Positions 1 to 6,868 of a DNA stretch of 10,054 nt are shown here, piece after piece. The notes under the pieces are model-generated. The model ran no database searches and was not told where the DNA came from. It saw only the letters and a program-made list of their open reading frames with translations. Numbering within the stretch: the stretch's first letter is position 1; each line of letters opens with the position of its first letter. Both the position numbers and the translations under genes were made by a program. The stretch lies in NCBI GenBank assembly GCA_026195755.1, contig JAPHRL010000162.1, positions 1 through 10,054 of the forward strand, read 5' to 3'. Origin of the DNA: Kangiella sp. (GTDB lineage Bacteria > Pseudomonadota > Gammaproteobacteria > Enterobacterales > Kangiellaceae).

Positions 1-875
1 AAGCCGATAGGATTGGTATTACGATGCTTTCGAGTGCAGGTTTTGACGTGCGTGCTGCGGCTGATTTCTTTGAAACCATGCAACAAGCCAGTCGCTATAC
101 GCAAAAACCTCCCGAAATTTTGTTGACTCATCCACTATCAAGAAATCGTATCGCTGAAGCTCGCGAGCGTTCTAAACTATACCCACAAATAGATCACCAA
201 AACTCGGTCGATTATCATTTGGTTAAAGCCCGTATTAAAAGTATTGATGTCATCAATAACAATGACACATATCGCTTGTTGGAACAGAAGTATAATAAAG
301 ATCAACTAACATCCATTGAGGAGCGATATCTTTATGCTGAGCTCTTAAAAAGCAAAGGAAAAACACAACAAGCACTTTCTGTATTAAAAGATTTATATAA
401 GGACTATCCGGATAACCATTTATTATTATTCAGCTTGGCCGAAACGCACCGAGCCAATAATAATGCATCGGAAATCTTACCTGAACTCACTAAACAGCTT
501 GAGAAAACTCCAGGCTCAACAAAATTAATTGTGGCCACGGCGCAAATTTATCTAGAAAACAAACAAGCAGATGAGGCGGAGAAGTTGCTATTGCGCTATG
601 CTGATGTGAATCGTTCTAACCCTAATTATTTATATGTTCTTGCAGAAGCGCAGGCCCAAGCAGGTCATACGCCGGAAATGCATGAAACTACGGGACAGTA
701 TTTGTTGTTATTAGGTGACTTAAGAACAGCCAAGAAACATTTTGAATTAGCACTTAATGGCAACTCAAAGGATCCTTACGCACAAACTCGAATTCAAGCA
801 AGGCTCGACGAGGTGAACCAAAAGATTCGTGAAATTTTAACAGAGAATGCACGCTCAAGATTTTCGCAAAGTTAA
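1..875 (+). CDS. bepA: M48 family zinc metalloprotease with C-terminal TPR region, BepA/YfgC-like, 5' partial
   Basis: This is the C-terminal part of a periplasmic M48 metalloprotease. In the BepA family such enzymes act in outer-membrane protein quality control and LPS transporter assembly. The reading frame is open from the first base of the window, so the gene begins upstream. The first residues read EADRIG, the family motif whose Glu is the third zinc ligand; the HExxH motif is therefore outside the window. A THPL motif follows, with its His codon at 129-131, matching the conserved regulatory His of BepA (His246 in E. coli). From about base 260 to the stop the protein is helical with TPR-like pairs, for example around the sequences YLYAELLKSKGKTQQALSVL and FELALNGNSKDPYAQ. 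The ATG at 24 is internal, not a start. The stop is TAA at 873-875. The family call is firm; the gene symbol is less certain because paralogues exist in many genomes. Confidence 0.85.
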   Translation, partial: ADRIGITMLSSAGFDVRAAADFFETMQQASRYTQKPPEILLTHPLSRNRIAEARERSKLYPQIDHQNSVDYHLVKARIKSIDVINNNDTYRLLEQKYNKDQLTSIEERYLYAELLKSKGKTQQALSVLKDLYKDYPDNHLLLFSLAETHRANNNASEILPELTKQLEKTPGSTKLIVATAQIYLENKQADEAEKLLLRYADVNRSNPNYLYVLAEAQAQAGHTPEMHETTGQYLLLLGDLRTAKKHFELALNGNSKDPYAQTRIQARLDEVNQKIREILTENARSRFSQS

Positions 876-907
876 TCAAAGCGAGTATTACACCTATACT
901 GGATGCC

Positions 908-941
908 CTGCTCAGAATTAATTCTGAGCAGATTTAATTTT
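908..941 (+). terminator. Palindromic terminator after the M48 peptidase gene
   Basis: Bases 908-931 form a perfect 24-base palindrome. In RNA it can fold into a 10-bp stem (CTGCTCAGAA with TTCTGAGCAG) and a TTAA loop. On the plus strand it is followed by an AT-rich run containing ATTTAATTTT, which suits Rho-independent termination of the rightward peptidase gene 32 bases after its stop codon. The complementary strand has no U-run after the hairpin, so it is a weaker candidate for ending the leftward lipoprotein gene. The stop codon of that gene (918-920) lies inside the palindrome. Confidence 0.55.
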
Positions 942-1397
942 CTCAATCAATTCAATAATTTTATGACGATCAACCTTCCCCAACAAAGGCCCCATAACCT
1001 CGCCTTTTGGCGTGACAATAAAGCTTGCAGGCAAGCTTTGTGGGCGCTCCACAGGTAAATAAGGCATTGGCTCTGTAGCGACAACTGGGTATTGGATATC
1101 CAGCCTCTCCGATAATGCTATCAACTCATCATTAGGTAGCTTATCGAAACTCACTCCGATAACCTGAATCTCATCGTTTTCTTGCGCTAGCAAATTCAGT
1201 TCAGGGATTTCCTCCAAGCATGGCGGACACCATTCAGCCCAAAAATTAATGACCAACCAGTTTCCCTGATAATCAGCAAGGTTTTTCCGCTCACCATTTA
1301 GCAGCGAAAAGTCTTTATCAACATCACAAGCAGACAGACCAGCTAAAAAACCAGCAATGAGGAGTACTCGTAAACACAAATGTCTCATAATAATCAT
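918..1397 (-). CDS. TlpA-like thioredoxin-fold lipoprotein
   Basis: This is a membrane-anchored thiol-disulfide oxidoreductase of the TlpA/ResA group, expected to act in the periplasm. The N-terminus has basic residues, a hydrophobic stretch and a lipobox LSAC with Cys24 as the lipidation site. The residue after it is Asp, which in enterobacteria is a signal for retention in the inner membrane. The thioredoxin fold follows, with WCPPC (Cys57 and Cys60) and a probable cis-proline in SLPASF (Pro123). At 159 residues it is the usual size for a single-domain member. Two starts are possible, ATG at 1397 or ATG at 1388; neither has a convincing Shine-Dalgarno sequence, and the second gives a tidier signal peptide. 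It is convergent with the M48 gene and divergent from the PilZ-like gene, so it is probably transcribed alone. Its redox partner and substrate cannot be told from the sequence. Confidence 0.85.
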   Translation of the reverse strand: MIIMRHLCLRVLLIAGFLAGLSACDVDKDFSLLNGERKNLADYQGNWLVINFWAEWCPPCLEEIPELNLLAQENDEIQVIGVSFDKLPNDELIALSERLDIQYPVVATEPMPYLPVERPQSLPASFIVTPKGEVMGPLLGKVDRHKIIELIEKIKSAQN

Positions 1398-1521
1398 TTA
1401 AAAATCATTGAGTTAGAAAGAATTAAATTGAATAGAATGGTGGAAATACCACTAACTTTCGGGCATATTATACGGAGAGGACTGAATAAATAATAGAACT
1501 ATAACCAGGTAGACGCTATTA
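1398..1521. promoter_or_regulatory. Divergent intergenic region between tlpA-like and PilZ-like genes
   Basis: This AT-rich spacer of 124 bases must hold the promoters for both divergent genes. On the plus strand, TATTAT at 1466-1471 is a plausible -10 element, but no good -35 lies at the normal distance. A small inverted repeat, TGGTGG-aaata-CCACTA at 1438-1454, sits just upstream of it and could be an operator or merely chance. The only ribosome-binding candidate for the rightward gene is AGG at 1507-1509, rather far (12 bases) from its ATG. I could not find a clear promoter for the leftward gene. Confidence 0.3.
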
Positions 1522-3099
1522 ATGACACAATTAAAGCTTACATACCCTTCTTTACAGGCTGGACAGGAGTTTATGCTGGATACAGCTCCTTCTGCTATTA
1601 GTGCCTGGCTTGCACGTTTAGCCTTTTCAGATATTGATAAAGCTCTTGAAGAGATACATAAAGTTGCCAAAACTTTAAATCGTTGCCAGCAGAAAACAGC
1701 TCATAGAGAAGCCAACTTTGTAACCTTAAGCAAAGGGTATTTGCAAATCAGCAAACACCTTCGCGAACATAACGATCGCCGAACAATAAAAGTCAGCCAT
1801 GCTCAGCTCAAAGCTCTCCATTCGCTCAGCACCGAAATGGCTTTTGGCTTTAAACGTATTGTCGATGAGCTAGTAAGTAAAACTTTCACTTTAAAAAAGA
1901 ACGACCGACTGGCGAAAGCCATTAATCGTTCTCAACATTACCTTGGCATTATGCTCATTGAACACTATCAAATGCATACGCCGGTACCAGCCTACCTGTG
2001 GCACGAGCTGCATATGCTGTATGAATATGCTACCGAATCCAAACTACATAGAACTAAAACTAACTCATCAGATGATGCTTTAGAGCCTTTATCAACCATT
2101 GAAGAAACCTATATCCGAAGCTGTTTGATGGCGATTATTGACCCCTATCACCTGGGGGATAACCTTCATTGGCACTTATTTAAATATTTTTATCACTGGG
2201 GCGATAAAGCTATTTTAGACAAAAACTTACAACACTTTAGTGATAGTAGATGCTTTATCATTAATCTTAATGAAGGCAAAAAGCCGCTCTTCATTCAAAA
2301 AGAAACCGAATATGAAGATTCGGGTCACCTACGACTATTACTAACCCACCAATTATTGGAAGTTGTAGAGCGACATATGCTGAAGCTGGAAGAAAGCCAG
2401 GAACTACCCAAGCCAGGATTTTACCGTGCAATCGATACAAAGCTAGCATTAAAATTATTGCATCGAATTTTCACATACTGTGACCAGCATTTGAAGCGTG
2501 AGTCTACGCGATACCCTACTATGGGCCATGTCAGTACAGTTTGGGGCCCCGCCGCCATTCAAAAGACTCTGTCTTCAAAAGATAAACTGACTATTAATGA
2601 GCATCTCGGCTATCAAATTAAGGAACTGCTGGGAGATAATTACAAAATAGGAATTAACTGGCAAACGGTTAATTACAGTGAGGGAGGTATGTGTATTCGT
2701 CACAACAAGGAGCAAGTTGTGCAACTCGCTGTTGGTAGTATTGTGTTGATCAGAATAGACTCCAATCCCGAGGAGCCTAACCGCTGGCAATTAGCAATCA
2801 GCCGCTGGCAAAATATTGACCATACTCGCGGAACGACGATAGGTGTCGAGTATTTACGTGGTGAGCCAGAGCTGAATTACTATCTCACCAAAACTAAAGA
2901 CGATGAAATAGTAAAACACCCAGTTATCACACTAAAACAGAGTGGTGACTTTCCATCAGTTATGATAGCGTCACGCAGCTTAATTGGCGGTCAGAAATTA
3001 TTACAAATTGAAATAGCTGGGAAGCACTACCCGAGCTATGTGACGCATATTCATGAAAGTAGCTCACAGCTTGCTATTTACGGGATTCGTAGAAACTAA
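1522..3099 (+). CDS. PilZ-like domain protein of unknown function, 525 residues
   Basis: I do not recognise a named homologue. Residues 1 to about 320 look mainly alpha-helical and soluble, with no signal peptide or membrane segment. The C-terminal part looks beta-rich and carries PilZ-like features: NYSEGG at 384-389 fits the (D/N)xSxxG motif, and IGVEYL at 440-445 resembles the closing strand of PilZ barrels. RESTR at 326-330 fits the RxxxR half of the c-di-GMP site, but it lies 54 residues before the second motif, further than in typical PilZ domains. A cytoplasmic c-di-GMP-responsive protein is therefore possible but not shown. About 80 further residues follow the barrel. The start is ATG at 1522 with a weak AGG upstream; its first residues look like real coding sequence. 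The last 36 bases overlap the end of the convergent yihY gene. That the protein is real is well supported by length; the domain call is moderate. Confidence 0.7.
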   Translation: MTQLKLTYPSLQAGQEFMLDTAPSAISAWLARLAFSDIDKALEEIHKVAKTLNRCQQKTAHREANFVTLSKGYLQISKHLREHNDRRTIKVSHAQLKALHSLSTEMAFGFKRIVDELVSKTFTLKKNDRLAKAINRSQHYLGIMLIEHYQMHTPVPAYLWHELHMLYEYATESKLHRTKTNSSDDALEPLSTIEETYIRSCLMAIIDPYHLGDNLHWHLFKYFYHWGDKAILDKNLQHFSDSRCFIINLNEGKKPLFIQKETEYEDSGHLRLLLTHQLLEVVERHMLKLEESQELPKPGFYRAIDTKLALKLLHRIFTYCDQHLKRESTRYPTMGHVSTVWGPAAIQKTLSSKDKLTINEHLGYQIKELLGDNYKIGINWQTVNYSEGGMCIRHNKEQVVQLAVGSIVLIRIDSNPEEPNRWQLAISRWQNIDHTRGTTIGVEYLRGEPELNYYLTKTKDDEIVKHPVITLKQSGDFPSVMIASRSLIGGQKLLQIEIAGKHYPSYVTHIHESSSQLAIYGIRRN

Positions 3100-4269
3100 C
3101 TCCACATCAAGCGCTTTTGCCATCTCCAAGTTTGCCTGCTCAATCGGTGTGCTGAAACTATCATTTTTCTCGTCTGACAACGCTTGATTATTATTGGGTA
3201 ATCGCCAGCTGCCTCGGCGGTAAACTTCCTCGATAGTCAGTGAATGACCTGTTAGCTTCAAGCAATATTGCTCGCCTTCAAGTTTGGCTAAAAAGTTAAG
3301 CCTTAATAACTGCTCCAGATACCCTCGTAGCGTCTGTTCATGTAAGTAACTGAATTTACTCTTAAGCTGCTCTAACGAAAGAGAGCTCTCTTTGTCTTGG
3401 GCCTGAATAAAAAACTGCAAAATCTTAAGCACAGAAATGAACTCATGCTCGTGCTTCTCGCTTTCAACTTCAAACCGATGAAGCCCAAAGCAAACAATTA
3501 CCCCTAGTAATAGAATTGACCAGGAAAGATAGACCCAAAGAAAGAAGATTGGGATGGCTGTTATAGCACCATAAATAAGTTCATAACTGGAAAACTTGGT
3601 GACAAAGATAGCGAAGCCATATTTTGCCGCTTCAAAGAGTATTGCAGTAATTACTGCCGCGACAAGGGCTTTATAAAACCTGACCTGAGTATAGGGAACC
3701 ACCATATACAAGGCCGAAAAAGCTAGTACGATTAGGATAAAAGGCAAACCAAAAGTCAATATTCCGCTGAGATCTGAAACAATCGGTAACGTCGCAAAAT
3801 AGGATGATGCAGCAAGGCTAGCAGCTATTAAAATGGGTGCCATGGTCAGCATTGCCCAATAAGCAAGAATTTTGTGGATGCCTTTTCGTTGAGTAGGCGT
3901 TTCCCACAATGCATTAATCGAACGATCAATTGAGCGCATTAACAATAGCGAAGTGACTATCAAAAAACCAAGACCTATCGCTGATAAGTTTTTAGACTTA
4001 GAAACATATTCATTAAGGTGTTCTTGAACCGCTAAACCAGTTTCAGGCATTAGATTATCAAAAATAAGTGCCTGAACCTGTGTATTAACACCTTCAAAGG
4101 AAGGGAAAACCGCCATTAGACTGACTGCAACCGTCATTAATGGCACCAACGCCAACATATTACTGAGCGTTAACTCCGCCGCCATGGCGCTGGTTTGCTT
4201 TTGATTAAACTGGATAAAAACAAATTTAATAAAGGCTTTTAACCACTTCCATCTTTTTTCCATGCTCAT
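3064..4269 (-). CDS. yihY: YihY/BrkB family inner-membrane protein with cytoplasmic winged-helix-like tail
   Basis: This belongs to the YihY/virulence-factor BrkB family of polytopic membrane proteins, whose biochemical role is not settled. The old name ribonuclease BN is a misassignment. Six hydrophobic helices can be seen at about residues 36-56, 95-113, 135-158, 169-191, 199-221 and 240-264. A soluble tail follows; residues 278-345 (SVLKILQFF, LEQLKSKF, LRGYLEQLLRLNFL) resemble a winged-helix unit, and the last 50 residues are polar and probably flexible. At 401 residues it is a long member of the family, thanks to the tail. The start is ATG at 4269, with TAGG five bases upstream on the minus strand; ATG at 4263 is a possible alternative. 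The TGA stop lies 36 bases inside the end of the convergent PilZ-like gene. It diverges closely from the ArsC-like operon. Confidence 0.85.
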   Translation of the reverse strand: MSMEKRWKWLKAFIKFVFIQFNQKQTSAMAAELTLSNMLALVPLMTVAVSLMAVFPSFEGVNTQVQALIFDNLMPETGLAVQEHLNEYVSKSKNLSAIGLGFLIVTSLLLMRSIDRSINALWETPTQRKGIHKILAYWAMLTMAPILIAASLAASSYFATLPIVSDLSGILTFGLPFILIVLAFSALYMVVPYTQVRFYKALVAAVITAILFEAAKYGFAIFVTKFSSYELIYGAITAIPIFFLWVYLSWSILLLGVIVCFGLHRFEVESEKHEHEFISVLKILQFFIQAQDKESSLSLEQLKSKFSYLHEQTLRGYLEQLLRLNFLAKLEGEQYCLKLTGHSLTIEEVYRRGSWRLPNNNQALSDEKNDSFSTPIEQANLEMAKALDVELVSTNPVNSKL

Positions 4270-4313
4270 TTATGCCTAAAATAGCCCTACATTTGAATAA
4301 ATTACATCATATT
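4270..4313. promoter_or_regulatory. Compact divergent spacer between yihY and the ArsC-like operon
   Basis: Only 44 bases separate the yihY ATG from the ATG chosen for the ArsC-like gene. Promoters for the two directions must overlap each other or extend into the coding regions. TAAAAT at 4277-4282 could serve as a rightward -10, but no matching -35 is evident. The leftward TAGG ribosome-binding site of yihY lies at its left edge. The role is inferred from position, not from a clear motif. Confidence 0.3.
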
Positions 4314-4667
4314 ATGAGTGAAATTAACATCTTACATAATCCTCGCTGCTCAAAATCGCGTCAAACACTGGCTCTTTTACAAGAAAACGGGGTTGAGCCT
4401 AACGTTATTGAGTATTTAAAGACCCCACCAAGCAAAACTAGGCTGAAGCAGATCGTAAAATTATTAGGTGTCTCACCGCGCGATATCATTCGGACTAAGG
4501 AAGCCGAATACAAAGAAGCTGGTTTGGATAATCCTGATTTAACCAAAGAGCAAATCATTGAACTCATGGTCAGCAATCCAAAAGTCATTGAGCGGCCTAT
4601 CGTTTTTTCAAACGATAAAGCTGCCGTAGGCCGCCCCCCTGAAAATGTACTGACAGTCATTAAATAA
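4314..4667 (+). CDS. arsC: ArsC-type (glutaredoxin-dependent) arsenate reductase family protein
   Basis: This 117-residue cytoplasmic protein belongs to the thioredoxin-fold ArsC/Spx/YffB superfamily, in the branch with the arsenate reductase of plasmid R773. An upstream ATG at 4272 would add 14 residues, but the ATG at 4314 is preferred. With that start the active-site residues fall exactly at the R773 positions: His8, Cys12 and Ser15 in HNPRCSKS, then Arg60, Arg94 and Arg107, the three arginines that hold arsenate. The catalytic set is thus complete, and arsenate reduction with glutathione and glutaredoxin is plausible. No arsR, arsB or acr3 gene is nearby, so a housekeeping reductase role outside an arsenic operon is equally possible. 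No strong Shine-Dalgarno sequence precedes the ATG. It is first in an apparent operon, 12 bases before wrbA. Confidence 0.85.
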   Translation: MSEINILHNPRCSKSRQTLALLQENGVEPNVIEYLKTPPSKTRLKQIVKLLGVSPRDIIRTKEAEYKEAGLDNPDLTKEQIIELMVSNPKVIERPIVFSNDKAAVGRPPENVLTVIK

Positions 4668-4679
4668 CAAGGAATCATT

Positions 4680-5276
4680 TTGCAGCAAATCCTGATTTTG
4701 TATTATTCGCGCCATGGGCATACCCGCCAGATGGCGCGCCTTATTGCTCGTGGTGTCGAAACCGTCGAGGGTTGCGAGGCCTTGTTAAGAACTGTACCTG
4801 CAGTTACTAGCGTCGAGCAATCTTCTTCAGATATCAACGCAGAAGAAGCTAGCGACCCTTTTGTGACGCTGGATGAGCTTAAAGGGTGTGATGGACTCAT
4901 TCTAGGCAGCCCAACTCGCTTTGGCCACATGGCCTCACCGTTAAAATATTTTTTGGAAACCACCTCAGCAATCTGGATGTCGGGCGCACTGTCAGGTAAG
5001 CCAGCGGGGGTCTTCACCTCAACAGGAACTTTACATGGTGGACAAGAAGCAACTCTATTGAGCATGATGCTACCTTTATTGCATCATGGCATGCTAATTA
5101 CTGGACTGCCCTACTCTGAAACGGAGCTGATTCATACTGAAACAGGCGGCACACCTTATGGTGCGTCGCATACCGCAGGAACTAATAATGATAAGCTTAT
5201 GAGCGAGTCTGAGAAAAAACTTTGCATTGCCCAAGGTAAGCGGATTGCAAGCTTAAGCATACAACTGGCAAAATAA
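4680..5276 (+). CDS. wrbA: NAD(P)H:quinone oxidoreductase WrbA-type flavoprotein (TTG start)
   Basis: This flavodoxin-fold FMN protein is predicted to reduce quinones by two electrons, avoiding semiquinone radicals; the family works as a cytoplasmic tetramer. The FMN phosphate loop is SRHGHT (Ser10, Gly13, Thr15). SPTRFGHM at 77-84 and TSTGTLHGGQE at 113-123 match the isoalloxazine-binding loops of WrbA. At 198 residues it has the usual family length and looks complete. The start is TTG at 4680, decided by a good Shine-Dalgarno sequence AAGGA at 4669-4673 with six-base spacing; the first in-frame ATG is too late, inside the flavin fold. It lies 12 bases after the ArsC-like gene and 33 bases before the DUF2069 gene, so the three are likely cotranscribed. 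Confidence 0.92.
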   Translation: MQQILILYYSRHGHTRQMARLIARGVETVEGCEALLRTVPAVTSVEQSSSDINAEEASDPFVTLDELKGCDGLILGSPTRFGHMASPLKYFLETTSAIWMSGALSGKPAGVFTSTGTLHGGQEATLLSMMLPLLHHGMLITGLPYSETELIHTETGGTPYGASHTAGTNNDKLMSESEKKLCIAQGKRIASLSIQLAK

Positions 5277-5309
5277 TCAGCCACTTTTAAAGTAAGGTAC
5301 AAAAATTAC

Positions 5310-5723
5310 ATGCAAAATGATTTGAATCCACATCTGGTCAGCGCCAGTCGCTACCGCCTAATCGGACTCGCAGTATACGTAGCGGTCTTAATTATGATGC
5401 CTTTCTTTATTGTAAAAAATCATGAGAGCCAAGCATTAGTTTATTTTTCATTAACTATCTGGTGGGCACCTTTGCTGATTGCAGTTCCGGGGCTGATTAA
5501 AGGCAAGACTTACACATACGGTTGGACAGGCTTTATTATTTTACTCCCCTTCTTTTATGCCTTTTTCTACATTATTGAACCAGAGAAGTTTCAATGGTCA
5601 CTGATCATTTCGATACTCTGTGTAATCTATTTCTTTGCTTCAGTTTTATACGTTAAGAAAAACGCATTAGGGCACGGTGTAAAGACTAATAAAGATGCTA
5701 AAAAAGCAAAAGGGCTGGAATAA
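5310..5723 (+). CDS. DUF2069 family small inner-membrane protein
   Basis: This 137-residue membrane protein fits the uncharacterised DUF2069 family of proteobacteria. Four hydrophobic helices can be seen at about residues 16-35, 42-62, 70-90 and 95-115, with short loops and a lysine-rich tail (KTNKDAKKAKG) that should be cytoplasmic. No catalytic motif is visible and no function is known to me. WWAPLL and the KGKTYTYGW loop look like conserved landmarks of the family. AAGG at 5294-5297 is 12 bases from the ATG, a loose but usable ribosome-binding site. It is the last gene of the arsC-wrbA operon; its TAA stop lies in the loop of the terminator that follows. Confidence 0.82.
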   Translation: MQNDLNPHLVSASRYRLIGLAVYVAVLIMMPFFIVKNHESQALVYFSLTIWWAPLLIAVPGLIKGKTYTYGWTGFIILLPFFYAFFYIIEPEKFQWSLIISILCVIYFFASVLYVKKNALGHGVKTNKDAKKAKGLE

Positions 5724-5740
5724 ACCAGCCCTTTTATTTC
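5708..5740. terminator. Bidirectional Rho-independent terminator
   Basis: AAAAGGGCTGG at 5708-5718 pairs perfectly with CCAGCCCTTTT at 5725-5735, giving an 11-bp stem and a 6-base loop. The plus strand continues TTTTATTTC; the minus strand reads TTTTGCTTTTTT after its own stem. It can therefore end both the rightward arsC-wrbA-DUF2069 operon and the leftward transcript that ends with aroC. The DUF2069 stop codon (5721-5723) is in the loop. The aroC stop is about 22 bases away. Confidence 0.9.
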
Positions 5741-5756
5741 TCAATACCTAACTCAA

Positions 5757-6851
5757 CTAAACATTAAATAAATCTTTATAAGCTCTAAAACGCAGAAAGT
5801 GATCGCACAACACTAATGCCGCCATCGCTTCAACAATCGGTACGGCTCTCGGTAACACACAAGGGTCATGACGCCCCCGTCCATGAAACAGCGTTTCTTT
5901 ACCATCAAGATTTACCGTTTCCTGCTCTTTAATAATAGTTGGCGTCGGTTTGAAGGCCACTCTAAACACGATCGGCATCCCATTGGAAATACCGCCCAAT
6001 ACACCACCAGAATTATTAGTTCGAGTTTTGACTTCGCCATTCTGGTTAATGAACACATCATTGTGGGTTGTGCCACTCAATAAAGTCCCTGCGAAACCAG
6101 AACCAATTTCAAAAGCTTTTGACGCATTGATCGCCATCATGGCTTTGGCCAAATCAGCTTCTAACTTATCAAAGACTGGTTCACCCAGACCAACTGGCAC
6201 AGATTTAATTCGACACTCAACAATACCACCCAGCGAGTCACCATTTTTGCGAGCCTGTTCTATTTTGGCAATCATCTGCTCAGCCAGTTTCAGCTCAGGA
6301 CAGCGCACAGGAGTCTGCTCTATCAAGCTGGCATCCACCGCATCAGAATCTAGCGACATAGTTAAATCCTGAACGCTTTTAACGTAAGCTACAATCTCTG
6401 TGCCCAAAGCTTGTTCCAGCACCTTTCGCGCAATAGCACCAGCCGCTACATGTCCTGCTGTAATCCGCGCTGAACTGCGACCACCACCAGCCACATCGCG
6501 TATGCCGTATTTTTTCTGGTAGGTGTAATCCGCATGACTAGGCCTGAAAATAGACTCAAGTTCTGAGTAGTCTTTGCTGCGTTGATCCTGATTAGGAATT
6601 AACAAACTGATTGGTGTGCCGGTAGTGATGCCATTAACCACACCAGACATAATCTGCACCTGGTCAGCTTCATCGCGGCGGGTTGTAATTGTGCTTTGCC
6701 CAGGACGACGGCGATCAAGGAAAACCTGTATATCCTCCTCAGACAGCTTCAATCCTGCCGGACAACCCTCAACCACAGCACCAATCGCTTTGCCATGAGA
6801 CTCGCCCCAATTGGTCACTCTGAATAAAGTTCCGAAACTATCGCCTGCCAT
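5757..6851 (-). CDS. aroC: Chorismate synthase
   Basis: AroC converts 5-enolpyruvylshikimate-3-phosphate to chorismate, the seventh and last step of the shikimate pathway, in the cytoplasm using reduced FMN. All three family signatures are present: NWGESHG at 14-20 with the catalytic His19, GGGRSSAR in the middle, and the C-terminal GRGRHDPCVLPRAVPIVEAM. The RRRPGQS segment near residue 50 is also typical. The 364 residues match the usual length and the gene looks intact. The start is ATG at 6851, with AGGA seven bases upstream. It follows aroA by 17 bases, so the two successive enzymes are made from one transcript. The stop is TAG, followed by the bidirectional terminator at 5708-5740. Confidence 0.97.
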   Translation of the reverse strand: MAGDSFGTLFRVTNWGESHGKAIGAVVEGCPAGLKLSEEDIQVFLDRRRPGQSTITTRRDEADQVQIMSGVVNGITTGTPISLLIPNQDQRSKDYSELESIFRPSHADYTYQKKYGIRDVAGGGRSSARITAGHVAAGAIARKVLEQALGTEIVAYVKSVQDLTMSLDSDAVDASLIEQTPVRCPELKLAEQMIAKIEQARKNGDSLGGIVECRIKSVPVGLGEPVFDKLEADLAKAMMAINASKAFEIGSGFAGTLLSGTTHNDVFINQNGEVKTRTNNSGGVLGGISNGMPIVFRVAFKPTPTIIKEQETVNLDGKETLFHGRGRHDPCVLPRAVPIVEAMAALVLCDHFLRFRAYKDLFNV

Positions 6852-6868
6852 AAGGATTTCCTAATACT

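Noticed and set aside
1438..1454. Small inverted repeat upstream of the PilZ-like gene as a defined operator
   Set aside because: Arms of six bases with one G-T pair are short enough to arise by chance in AT-rich DNA, so it is only mentioned under the intergenic region.
1452..1670. Minus-strand open frame of 72 codons across the start of the PilZ-like gene
   Set aside because: It overlaps the well-supported rightward gene and the divergent promoter region, has no ribosome-binding site or recognisable motif, and looks like a shadow frame.
3064..4269. Annotation as ribonuclease BN
   Set aside because: The family was once given that name, but true RNase BN is the metallo-beta-lactamase ElaC/RNase Z. 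This protein is a six-helix membrane protein without nuclease motifs.
4314..4667. Part of an arsenic-resistance operon
   Set aside because: The reductase has all catalytic residues, but no arsR, arsB, acr3, arsA or arsH lies nearby; neighbours are wrbA, DUF2069 and yihY.
4361..5065. Two minus-strand open frames (4361-4678 and 4703-5065) opposite arsC and wrbA
   Set aside because: Both are antisense to intact genes with catalytic motifs and good spacing; the translations are Pro- and Ser-rich as expected of shadow frames.
5950..6372. Plus-strand open frame of 140 codons inside aroC
   Set aside because: It lies wholly antisense to a clear chorismate synthase gene with all signatures, and its translation resembles no protein I know.
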